64,000 nt of DNA from the NCBI RefSeq assembly GCF_023821985.2, contig NZ_CP098805.1, forward strand, positions 1,426,001-1,490,000, given 5' to 3'. Below are positions 35,192-43,392 of the stretch, piece after piece (position 1 is the stretch's first letter; the number at the start of each line of letters is the position of its first letter). Source of the DNA: Dyadobacter chenhuakuii (GTDB lineage Bacteria; Bacteroidota; Bacteroidia; Cytophagales; Spirosomataceae). The notes under the pieces were generated by a model. It ran no database searches. It was given only the letters and a program-made list of their open reading frames with translations, and had not been told where the DNA came from. The position numbers and the translations under genes were made by a program.

Positions 35192-36193
35192 CTACATTAA
35201 TATGTTATTAACAGCCTTGATGGGCGCCGGAATGTTTTCCTCATTCAGCATTTCGCGGAGATCAATTTCAATGGTGCGGCAAATCGCTGTCATTGGAACA
35301 TCGTTGATCGCATTCTCGAATGGGTTTTCGCTCGTGTCACCCACGACTTCCATGGTGTAAAACACCCAGCCGATGATGATATAGCTCGGGATCGCAAGCC
35401 ATACCAGATTTTCGCCCAGTTTAGCGAATTCGCCGATGAGTCCGAAAGGTAAAATGGCGAGAAAAAGCCAGACAAAAACTTTGGAGAAAAAGGCATACTG
35501 GCGTGGAAACGGGAAGTTTTTGATCCTTTCGGCAGCGCCCTGCTGGTTGTAAAATTCCTGAATCACATTCATCATATGAAAGTAAAACAGCTCATTGATC
35601 GCGCCTTTACGGAAAACAGCATCCAGCTGCTTCGCCTGTGCTTTGAGGATGTGCGTTGCGGGATTTTTTTTGGATAAATAATACGCTACTTCATCGCCGG
35701 GCAAAAGGCCGTTTAATGTATGCAAAAGTGGAAATTCATCCGGATCACGCTGGTCGGCCACCACGTGGTGCGCGATGGAATGTTTGTCATCCCAAACACT
35801 TTTTGCGCGCAACTGCAACCGTACTGCATTGATGTAAGCAATGTGCCGGTGAATGAGCGTAGTACTTATTTCCTTCACATTATGCTCAGGATCATCGGGC
35901 AAGGGCTGAATGTAAGTGGCTGAGAATGTCCCCCAGCTCCGGCTGGCGTTAACAATGGCACCCCAGATGCGCCTCGCTTCCCAAAGCCTTTCATAAGAAG
36001 AGTTGTTTTTAAAACCCACATAAAATGCCACAGCCGTACCAATCAGTCCGATCGGAACGAAGGAGATGCCGAGTGTAATGCCGGAAATATAACTCAACGT
36101 GCAGAGTAATGTGGCGTAAGCAAAAAAGATCAGGATCGGCCTCCATGCGAAGGACATAACGATCCCCAGTTTAATTTCTCGGGCGGTATACAT
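35192..36193 (-). CDS. Bestrophin-like (UPF0187) membrane channel
   Basis: 333 residues. The bestrophin/RFP-TM family pattern is present: a first helix pair near 15-60, the FKNNSSYERLWEARRIWGAIVNASRSWG motif, and a C-terminal pair of helices before the acidic NPFENAINDVPMTAICRTIEIDLREML region. Bacterial homologues form pentameric ion channels. Position between the AI-2E transporter and the quinoprotein gene says little about its role. Confidence 0.9.
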   Translation of the reverse strand: MYTAREIKLGIVMSFAWRPILIFFAYATLLCTLSYISGITLGISFVPIGLIGTAVAFYVGFKNNSSYERLWEARRIWGAIVNASRSWGTFSATYIQPLPDDPEHNVKEISTTLIHRHIAYINAVRLQLRAKSVWDDKHSIAHHVVADQRDPDEFPLLHTLNGLLPGDEVAYYLSKKNPATHILKAQAKQLDAVFRKGAINELFYFHMMNVIQEFYNQQGAAERIKNFPFPRQYAFFSKVFVWLFLAILPFGLIGEFAKLGENLVWLAIPSYIIIGWVFYTMEVVGDTSENPFENAINDVPMTAICRTIEIDLREMLNEENIPAPIKAVNNILM

Positions 36194-36294
36194 TCAGTTT
36201 AATAGAAAGGTGTTGTTAACAAGCACTAAGGTTTCAATTTTAGGTCAAAAAGCAGACATGCAATGCGGTGAACCGGATAATTTCAAACATTAAG

Positions 36295-36310
36295 CTTCCG
36301 AAACCGGAAG
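36295..36310 (-). terminator. Weak hairpin after the quinoprotein gene
   Basis: CTTCCG and CGGAAG form a perfect 6-bp stem with a 4-base loop 13 bases after the stop of the quinoprotein gene. The minus-strand tail is AT-rich but has no T-run, so termination here is uncertain. Confidence 0.35.
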
Positions 36311-36322
36311 TGGAAATTTTTA

Positions 36323-38458
36323 TCATTCCAATGCAAAAGCTACATATTGATTGCCCTTCCTCGTTCCCAGCTTGGTTCCGCCGCAGGCGATTACTATGAA
36401 CTGCCTGCCATTGACTGCGTAAGTGGAAGGCGTTGCGAAGCCGGCTGCCGGAAGCAGTGTTTCCCAAAGCAGCTTGCCATTTTTCTTATCAAACACCCTA
36501 AATTTCCCGTCTTTTGTCGCTGCTATGAACAATAAGCCGCTCGCTGTCACGACCGGTCCGCCGTAATTTTCTGTTCCGGTTGTGGGATATCCCTGCTTTT
36601 TCAGCGATTCCACTTCGCCAAAAGGAATGCGCCACAGGAATTCCCCGGTGTTGAGATTAATGGCATTCAATGTTCCCCAGGGCGGCGAAATCGCAGGAAG
36701 GCCGTTGGCATCGAGGAATTTGTTATAACCCGTGCTTTGGTAAGGCAAATACACTTTATTGGAAGCTGTCGTAACAGAAGTGGCTTCCACTTTCTCTTCG
36801 TCGAATAAAAAGGCAACAAGTGCCTGTTTTTCATCAGCAGAAAGCGTTGTAAAACCCGGCATCATTCCCTTCCCGGAAGTAATGATCTGGCTTACGAATG
36901 CACGGTCGCGGCGGGCGCCGATGTTGACCAGCGAGGGGTAACCGCTTTTGGCGTTGCCTTTGCGCTGCGGCCCGTGGCAGGTTACACAATTGGTGGTGTA
37001 AACTTTCTCTCCGGGACTCAGATTGGTCATTTCGCTCGCTTTCGGCGTGTCTTTCATCGTGAGTATCCAGGCCATTTCGTTGCTGTTGACATACATGATG
37101 CCATCTTCGGGATCAGCTGCCGCACCGCCCCATTCCGCGCCGCCGTCAAAGCCTGGGAGAATGATGGTCCCTTCCTTGCTGGGCGCGGCAAACAATGCTT
37201 TTTTGTAACTTTTAAATTTGATAACCAAAGAATCCCGATCCGGCGCGTAAGGGCTTATGTCCTTCTCTGTCAATGTGTAAGCTTGCCTTGCATAGGAGGC
37301 TGGTTTGGTAGGAACGGGCTGTGTCGGCCATGGGAATTCGCCCGGTAATGCGTCTTTGGGTGCGGTTACTTCGCGTATCGGAAACAATGGTTTTCCTGTA
37401 ACACGGTCAAAAATGAAAACATATCCCTGCTTGCTGACTTGTGCGACGGCGTCGATTTTCATGGGTTGTCCGTCCGGGCCTTTCTTTGTGACGGTGATCA
37501 GGTTAGGAGGCGCAGGCAGGTCGCGGTCCCAAATATCGTGGTGCATGGTCTGGTAGTGCCACAAGCGCTTCCCGGTCCTTGCGTCGAGTGCGATAAGGCA
37601 GTTTGCGAACAGGTTTGCACCTTTTCTTTTACCACCATAAAAATCGTATCCCGCTGAACCCGTGGGCACATACAAGATCCCGCGTTCCCGATCGATGGCC
37701 GTTCCGGCCCAGTTGTTGGCGGCTCCTGTGAATGTATTTTTGTAAGCATCCGGCGGGAATGTTTCGTAACCGAATTCTCCCGGGTAAGGGATGGTGTGAA
37801 AGGTCCACACAAGCTTGCCAGTACGCACATTGAATGCGCGCAAGTCGCCAGGTGCTGCATCCGAATCCTCGGAAAGACGGACCGGCATGACGATCAGGTC
37901 TTCAAAAATGGTTCCAGGGGTGTTGGAAACCATGTATTTGTCTTTTGCAATGTCGGGTAACCCTGCGCGCAGGTCTATTTTTCCTTTGTCGCCAAAACTT
38001 TCAACCGGCTTTCCCGTTTTCGCATCCAGCGCGTAAAGGAACGGGCCCATGGCGTGCATTATGCGCTTGTCCTCGCCGTCGCTCCAATAAGTAAGCCCGC
38101 GGCTTGTGTTGGAGCCATTTTTTGATTTATCCCCAAAAATCCAGATCTGCTTCCCGGTAGCTGCGTCCAGAGCAAATGCCTGGACCATGTTGGTAACCCC
38201 GTACAAAACGCCGTCGACAATGATCGGATTCACCTGCGTTTGTCCCGAATCGGGCATGGCGTAAGTCCAGGCTACTTTCAATTTTGAAACATTCTGGCGG
38301 TTGATCTGCGTGAGCGGCGAGTAATGGTTACGATCCGGGCCGCCCAGGTATTCGGGCCATTCGGTGCTTTGTGCGGGTTTTGTTTCAAATTTTTGCTGCT
38401 GCGTGGCAACCAGGAACAGTGCCGACGCAGCAATGCAAATTGAAAGTGGCTTTAACAT
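36323..38458 (-). CDS. PQQ-type quinoprotein dehydrogenase with inserted cytochrome c domain
   Basis: 711 residues. A signal peptide or anchor (1-20) leads to an eight-bladed quinoprotein propeller (WPEYLGGPDRNHYSPLTQINRQNVSKLKVAWTY split over the start; repeated FALDAATGKQIW, LYALDAKTGK and LDARTGKRLWHYQ blades; HHDIWDRDLPAPP). Between blades, about 480-555, lies a c-type cytochrome with CVTCH (491-495) and likely Met ligand in GKGMMPGF. The last blade (about 590-711) closes the propeller. This layout fits membrane or soluble glucose-type or alcohol-type dehydrogenases that pass electrons from PQQ to heme. No pqq biosynthesis gene is present in the window. It precedes nothing on its strand but lies after the sialate esterase gene by 23 bases. 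Confidence 0.92.
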   Translation of the reverse strand: MLKPLSICIAASALFLVATQQQKFETKPAQSTEWPEYLGGPDRNHYSPLTQINRQNVSKLKVAWTYAMPDSGQTQVNPIIVDGVLYGVTNMVQAFALDAATGKQIWIFGDKSKNGSNTSRGLTYWSDGEDKRIMHAMGPFLYALDAKTGKPVESFGDKGKIDLRAGLPDIAKDKYMVSNTPGTIFEDLIVMPVRLSEDSDAAPGDLRAFNVRTGKLVWTFHTIPYPGEFGYETFPPDAYKNTFTGAANNWAGTAIDRERGILYVPTGSAGYDFYGGKRKGANLFANCLIALDARTGKRLWHYQTMHHDIWDRDLPAPPNLITVTKKGPDGQPMKIDAVAQVSKQGYVFIFDRVTGKPLFPIREVTAPKDALPGEFPWPTQPVPTKPASYARQAYTLTEKDISPYAPDRDSLVIKFKSYKKALFAAPSKEGTIILPGFDGGAEWGGAAADPEDGIMYVNSNEMAWILTMKDTPKASEMTNLSPGEKVYTTNCVTCHGPQRKGNAKSGYPSLVNIGARRDRAFVSQIITSGKGMMPGFTTLSADEKQALVAFLFDEEKVEATSVTTASNKVYLPYQSTGYNKFLDANGLPAISPPWGTLNAINLNTGEFLWRIPFGEVESLKKQGYPTTGTENYGGPVVTASGLLFIAATKDGKFRVFDKKNGKLLWETLLPAAGFATPSTYAVNGRQFIVIACGGTKLGTRKGNQYVAFALE

Positions 38459-38481
38459 ATAAGGGCTTAATGAGGTGCTGA

Positions 38482-40440
38482 CTATTGAAATTTGCCATTT
38501 ACCGAGCGGCCCGTCCAGTCATCTGTCCGGAAACTACTGGCAGGAAATCCATCGGTGCTGAATAAGTTTGCCTCTTCCGGGGCGTCCGACCAGGCATATC
38601 TCACAGAAGCCGGCTGGGGGACTTTTGGATGGGAAATTTCCACTGTATTTCCTTTGATCTCCGCTTTTGCATAATAGAAAACCTTGTCGTCTCCGGCGAT
38701 TTCGAATCCTTTGAGATAACCATACCGGTTTTTAACCATTAGCCCGTTTTCCGCATGCTTGAATGTTACAACTGCTTTACCATCAGAGAATTGTACTTTG
38801 TCGTAAAGCGGGGAAGCGTAGGGGATGTTTTGTCCGTAATCGTTTTTCAATGCTTGTGTTGCAAGCCGGTGTGCGACATCCTGCTTATTAGTAGGGTGAA
38901 TGTCGTTTGGATTTCCAACGTCGGTACTCACGGCCATTCCTGTTTTTGGCAGGCTCAATGTCATATTTTGTGCCTCGCGCAATTCGGCCCAGTAACTTCC
39001 TTTATTGCTGTCTTCATCCTTTCCAAAGCTTGAAAGCTGCACCCAGTAAAATGAAAAATCATCATTCCAAAGTTTACGCCAGTCGTTGATCAGCAAAGGG
39101 AACGATTTACGATATTGGTAAGCGCGCATTGTGTTTGCCTCGCCCTGATACCAAAGCGAGCCGCGGATGGCAAAAGGGATCAGCGGGACGATCATTGCAT
39201 TGTAGATGCTCGTGCCGACATTGTTCATCAAATGCGCATACTCGTGTTTTTCAGCGAAAGAAGGCATTAAAAACCAATCTTTGGCTAGCGGTATCTTGTT
39301 CGTCCCGTCTTCGACAAAAATATCCGTCGCTTTGCCCATCATACCCGGCCCAAACCAGGGCGTTCCCACCATGCTTCCATGGGCAATAACGAGCTGATTT
39401 TTGCCTTCTTTCCATGTATTGGCAGGGACATTGATTTTGCGTACACCTATGGATTGGGTTTCGCCCACCAATTTTCCATTGATATAGATCTTGTTCGGAC
39501 TGTCGTTCTCCGCCAGGGATAATGAGGTTTCTTTCCCAATCATATCAGCGGGCATTGTTACTTCTTTGCCCATGTAGGCCTTTCCACGATAACCCATCAC
39601 ACCTTTCCAGTCCCATTGTCCCACCGGATCTGCCGTTTTTATCCAGATTGAAAAGTCCGCATTTCCGCTGGTGTATTTTTGCTCATCTGCCGCATTGGGC
39701 GTAAATGAATCACTTTTGAAAAGCGTTTTTCTGAGCTTGGCATCCATCATCAGGTCTGCTTCCTGCCATGTTTTGGGCAGATTCTGCGCGTAAGTTTTCA
39801 GCTCATCGTCGCCGAGCATGCCTTCCTTACTGATCCAGCCCTCCACTTGCGAGCCGCCCCAGGAAGAATGCAGCAGACCAATCGGAATGTTGAGTTTTTG
39901 AAATACTTCCCTGGCAAAGAAAAATCCGATCGCCGAAAATCCACCGACGGTTTCAGAAGATGAGATTTTCCATTCACCGGAAGTCAGATCGGTTTCAGGT
40001 TGCAATGTTACGTTGTGTTCGACCCGGAAATGACGGATTTGCGGGAAATCGGCATTCTGTTTTTCTATTTCAAAATCCTTTGCAGCAGACACAGGCCATT
40101 CTATATTCGATTGCCCTGATAAAAGCCACACTTCACCGATAAGTATATCATTAACAGCCGCTTGACCCGATTTTGCTGACACATTGAGCGTATGCGGGCC
40201 GCCTGCTTCCATAGGATTAAATTTAACCATCCATTTGCCGGATGCGTCCGCTTTGCCTTGCAATGTCTGCTGCGCCAGCGTCACTTTTACCTTTTCTCCC
40301 GGCTTCGCCCAGCCCCAGACCGGAATGGGCTTTTGTCTTTGTAAAACAACGTGATCAGAAAACAGACGGGCGAATTTCACCTGCGCAAAAACGGACGTGT
40401 TCAGCAGCAGGAAAAGAAAAAGGAAAATGTGTTTCATCAA
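38482..40440 (-). CDS. Exported sialate O-acetylesterase-like SGNH hydrolase
   Basis: 652 residues. A signal peptide (to FAQ, about 20) precedes an N-terminal beta domain (LFSDHVVLQRQKPIPVWGWA). The SGNH motifs follow: nucleophile S111 in LSGQSNIEWP, WGGSQVEGWIS, WYQGEAN and the DIHPTNK region. A jelly-roll insertion (about 270-390) is present, as in the larger Bacteroidota members. The family removes O-acetyl groups from sialic acids or plant glycans. It is followed by the quinoprotein gene and is divergent from the glycosyltransferase at 40570. Confidence 0.9.
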   Translation of the reverse strand: MMKHIFLFLFLLLNTSVFAQVKFARLFSDHVVLQRQKPIPVWGWAKPGEKVKVTLAQQTLQGKADASGKWMVKFNPMEAGGPHTLNVSAKSGQAAVNDILIGEVWLLSGQSNIEWPVSAAKDFEIEKQNADFPQIRHFRVEHNVTLQPETDLTSGEWKISSSETVGGFSAIGFFFAREVFQKLNIPIGLLHSSWGGSQVEGWISKEGMLGDDELKTYAQNLPKTWQEADLMMDAKLRKTLFKSDSFTPNAADEQKYTSGNADFSIWIKTADPVGQWDWKGVMGYRGKAYMGKEVTMPADMIGKETSLSLAENDSPNKIYINGKLVGETQSIGVRKINVPANTWKEGKNQLVIAHGSMVGTPWFGPGMMGKATDIFVEDGTNKIPLAKDWFLMPSFAEKHEYAHLMNNVGTSIYNAMIVPLIPFAIRGSLWYQGEANTMRAYQYRKSFPLLINDWRKLWNDDFSFYWVQLSSFGKDEDSNKGSYWAELREAQNMTLSLPKTGMAVSTDVGNPNDIHPTNKQDVAHRLATQALKNDYGQNIPYASPLYDKVQFSDGKAVVTFKHAENGLMVKNRYGYLKGFEIAGDDKVFYYAKAEIKGNTVEISHPKVPQPASVRYAWSDAPEEANLFSTDGFPASSFRTDDWTGRSVNGKFQ

Positions 40441-40569
40441 TGTTCGAAAAAGTTTGTAACCCCTTTAAAACACCTCCGGGGTGCACTTTCTACTTAAAGC
40501 CCTAACTTTACAGATGCATTGTTTCTGCATTGCATGGATGTTAGCCATAACTTATTCAGAATCTAATAC

Positions 40570-41475
40570 ATGTTATCCATCGTTATCTGTTCAGCCAACG
40601 CGGAGGATCTGTCCATTGTGAAAGAAAACATCGCGCAAACAGTCGGCATTGCGCATGAGATCATTGCTTTTGATAATCGTTTTGAGAAAAAAGGCATTTG
40701 CGAAGTCTACAATTGGGGCACGCAGCAGGCCAGATATGACATCATTTGCTATATGCATGAAGATGTGGAGATCAGGACGCACGGGTGGGGGCAAACGGTG
40801 ATTGATATTTTCTCCAATGATCCCGAAGCGGGCGTTCTTGGTGTAGCTGGTGGCGGCTATAAGTCACTGGCTCCTTCGGGCTGGTATCAGGTGGATTTTC
40901 ACTATGAGGAGCGCGCATTTCAGAACGTTTTGCAGGGATTTAAATTCAACAGCAAAGAAGAAATTCATGCATATCACAATCCAGGGCAGGAGAAATTAAG
41001 CCAGGTCGTTTGTGTGGATGGCTTGTGGTTTTGCACGCGTAAAGACATTGCATTGCGCTTTCCCTTCGACGCTAAGCTTTTGCCGGGGTTTCATGGATAT
41101 GATCTGGACTTTTGTCTCAGCGTGTATCCCGAATACAAAGTGCTGGTCACCTTTGAAATCTTAATGAAACATGCTTCTGAGGGGAATTTTGATAAAAAAT
41201 GGTTTGATCAAATCCTGAAATTACACCGGAAATGGTCAAAAATCCTGCCGCTTACCACGGCTAACATTAGCGACAGGGAGCTTTATCTCACGGAGAGACG
41301 GTGCTTTGAAACGGTGATTGAAAAGATGATCCACTGGGACTATTCTTTCTATCAGATCCATAAAATGCTGATGAGTATGAGAAAGTCTCGTATCCGGAAA
41401 AAGCTTTTTTTTAAATCCTATCAGCATTTGCTCAGGTTGAAGCTTGGTCTTCGTCCTCTTTCCCAAAAAAGCTGA
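40570..41475 (+). CDS. Glycosyltransferase (GT-A/GT2-like)
   Basis: 301 residues. It begins LSIVICSAN as a GT2-type nucleotide-sugar-binding strand, and the metal-binding region reads CYMHEDVEI rather than a plain DxD. The middle VVCVDGLWFCTRKDIALRFPFD and FHGYDLDFCL are acceptor and catalytic region elements. The C-terminus is basic and helical. Substrates are unknown. It is the only plus-strand gene of the glycan cluster, and its last 44 bases overlap the tail of the convergent glycosyltransferase gene. Confidence 0.85.
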   Translation: MLSIVICSANAEDLSIVKENIAQTVGIAHEIIAFDNRFEKKGICEVYNWGTQQARYDIICYMHEDVEIRTHGWGQTVIDIFSNDPEAGVLGVAGGGYKSLAPSGWYQVDFHYEERAFQNVLQGFKFNSKEEIHAYHNPGQEKLSQVVCVDGLWFCTRKDIALRFPFDAKLLPGFHGYDLDFCLSVYPEYKVLVTFEILMKHASEGNFDKKWFDQILKLHRKWSKILPLTTANISDRELYLTERRCFETVIEKMIHWDYSFYQIHKMLMSMRKSRIRKKLFFKSYQHLLRLKLGLRPLSQKS

Positions 41476-42457
41476 AATATCTGGCCCAGAACAATTTCGC
41501 TTTCAATCCCCAGATCTGGCGGTAAACAAATGCGCGCTTGCTGGCTTTGCGGTATTTTTGAATAAAGTATAAAATGTCGAAATGCCTGCCGATGAGTCGC
41601 GCGTAACCGAATGATATCCAGGTATCAAGCCGCCTTTCAAACAATTCGACCAGTCGGTTGAGGAATTCCGGATTTCTGTTCTTTTTAAATGTTGCGCAGT
41701 ATTTGATCCATTTCAAATCGCGTCTCAATTTCTTGATATCGCGGTTCTCGTGGTATTTCTTCCTGATCTTTTTCCGCTTGTTAAGGATATCGGTCGAGGT
41801 TTTCGGGTGCTGCCGGTAATTCACAAGCGGAATGTCGACATACTGGATTGTACCCAGATTAACAGCGACATATGCGATCCAATGGTCATGAAAGTGATCC
41901 GCGTCGAAGGGCAGAATATCAGCGACGAGCTCGCGCTTAAAAAATAAGCTGTGACCGGAAACGCAATTGAAAAAATAAAACACTTCGGGTTGATCGCCGC
42001 TATACAAATTGATGATGCTCGACATTTTCAGGTCCAGCGGCTTTCCGCCGTCTTCCATAAACCGGGAATCGTGGTAAACCAGCTTATGCGTTCCTATATT
42101 GTCCAGCATAATCTGGATCTTGTCGAGATTCCAGGTGTCGTCCTGATCCGATAACGCAATAAATTCTCCGTTGCAGAGCGTGATGGCTTTCTCGAAATTC
42201 TTTACATATCCCAGATTCACCTCATTTTCATAAACCTTTAAATAAGGATATCGCTGCTGGTAATCCTTTAAAATCGCCCGCGAAGCATCGCTGCTGCAAT
42301 CGTCCACGGCTATGATTTCAAGATTCGGATATCGCTGATTAACCAGAGTATCGAGTTGCTCCTTCAGGAACTTCTCTCCATTATAAACGCAAAGCGCGAT
42401 GGATACAAGTGGAGATGTACTGCCCCGATGAGGAGGTGAATTGAGTGTCATATGCAT
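41432..42457 (-). CDS. Family 2 glycosyltransferase
   Basis: 341 residues. GT2 hallmarks: VSIALCVYNGEKFLKEQLDTL, IIAVDDCSSDAS, LSDQDDTW (DxD) and FFNCVSGHSLFFKREL, then a basic C-terminal region (about 230-330). It closely resembles the next upstream gene, sharing the PEVFYFFNCVSGHS-type segment and overall length, so the two look like a tandem duplication. Translation is coupled through TAATG. It transfers sugars to a surface polysaccharide or glycolipid, exact product unknown. Confidence 0.92.
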   Translation of the reverse strand: MHMTLNSPPHRGSTSPLVSIALCVYNGEKFLKEQLDTLVNQRYPNLEIIAVDDCSSDASRAILKDYQQRYPYLKVYENEVNLGYVKNFEKAITLCNGEFIALSDQDDTWNLDKIQIMLDNIGTHKLVYHDSRFMEDGGKPLDLKMSSIINLYSGDQPEVFYFFNCVSGHSLFFKRELVADILPFDADHFHDHWIAYVAVNLGTIQYVDIPLVNYRQHPKTSTDILNKRKKIRKKYHENRDIKKLRRDLKWIKYCATFKKNRNPEFLNRLVELFERRLDTWISFGYARLIGRHFDILYFIQKYRKASKRAFVYRQIWGLKAKLFWARYFSFFGKEDEDQAST

Positions 42458-43392
42458 TAAAGGAACGTTTTTGCTAATGGCCCCCAGATTTTTCTTAGGG
42501 TAAAGAAAAATTTACTCGAACTGTTTTTTTTCAAAAGCCTCAGTAAATAATTCCTGTCTTTCCATATAGCCTGGCCATAAGCAATGCTCATAAAGGAAGC
42601 ATTCCGGTCAAGACTTAGCTTGTATAATCTGGTAATCAGGTAAGCAGACTTGTCGGCAGCTTTGGCTGCGCAAATTTTAAGCCACTCACTTTCTCTTTTG
42701 AGTTCAGTAATCTTTTGCCCGGTGGACCTTGAAGTCGTGCGCAAGGCAAGTATGTCTGTATTATTTTTCTTGTGCTGCCTGTAACGGACCAGACATTTAT
42801 CTACAAAATCAATGGACCCATTGCTGGTGGCAATGTATGCAAGCCATTGATCATAATGGAAGCCCTCAGGAAATGGGAGCGCATAGGCAAGCAGCGATCT
42901 TTTCATGAAGATACTGTGGCCGGAAACGCAATTGAAATACAAAAAAACCTCGGGCCGGTCGCCGCGGTAAAACGCAAATTTGTCGGATATTTTGGCGTCC
43001 ATAGACTTTCCGGATTCATCGATAAACTCCGAATCGTGATAAACCAGCAGGTTGTTCCTGATCGCGTCGAGTTGTAATTTCAGCTTATCCGGATGCCAGA
43101 TATCGTCCTGGTCGCAGATGGCTATAAAGTCGCCTTCACAAAGTTGCAGCGCCTTTTCGAAATTCTTGTTGTATCCCAGGTTCTGGTGATTGCGATGGAT
43201 CTTAAAACGGTTGTCGCGCGCTGCATAGCTGCTTAGTATAGTCAATGTTTCGTCTTGCGAAAAGTCGTCTACGATTACCAGCTCCCAGTCCTGAAGGCTT
43301 TGGAAAAGGATGGAGTCCAACTGTTCTGACAGGAAATCACTGCCATTGTAGGTGCACAATGCTATCGAAATGAGCGGCTTGTTTTCCATCAA
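42457..43392 (-). CDS. Family 2 glycosyltransferase
   Basis: 311 residues. It has SIALCTYNGSDFLSEQLDSI, LVIVDDFSQDET, CDQDDIWHPDK and LYFNCVSGHSIFMKRSLL. It is paralogous to the 41432-42457 gene. Its start overlaps the stop of the ABC exporter gene by four bases (43389-43392), so exporter and transferases are expected to be expressed together. Confidence 0.92.
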   Translation of the reverse strand: MMENKPLISIALCTYNGSDFLSEQLDSILFQSLQDWELVIVDDFSQDETLTILSSYAARDNRFKIHRNHQNLGYNKNFEKALQLCEGDFIAICDQDDIWHPDKLKLQLDAIRNNLLVYHDSEFIDESGKSMDAKISDKFAFYRGDRPEVFLYFNCVSGHSIFMKRSLLAYALPFPEGFHYDQWLAYIATSNGSIDFVDKCLVRYRQHKKNNTDILALRTTSRSTGQKITELKRESEWLKICAAKAADKSAYLITRLYKLSLDRNASFMSIAYGQAIWKDRNYLLRLLKKNSSSKFFFTLRKIWGPLAKTFL

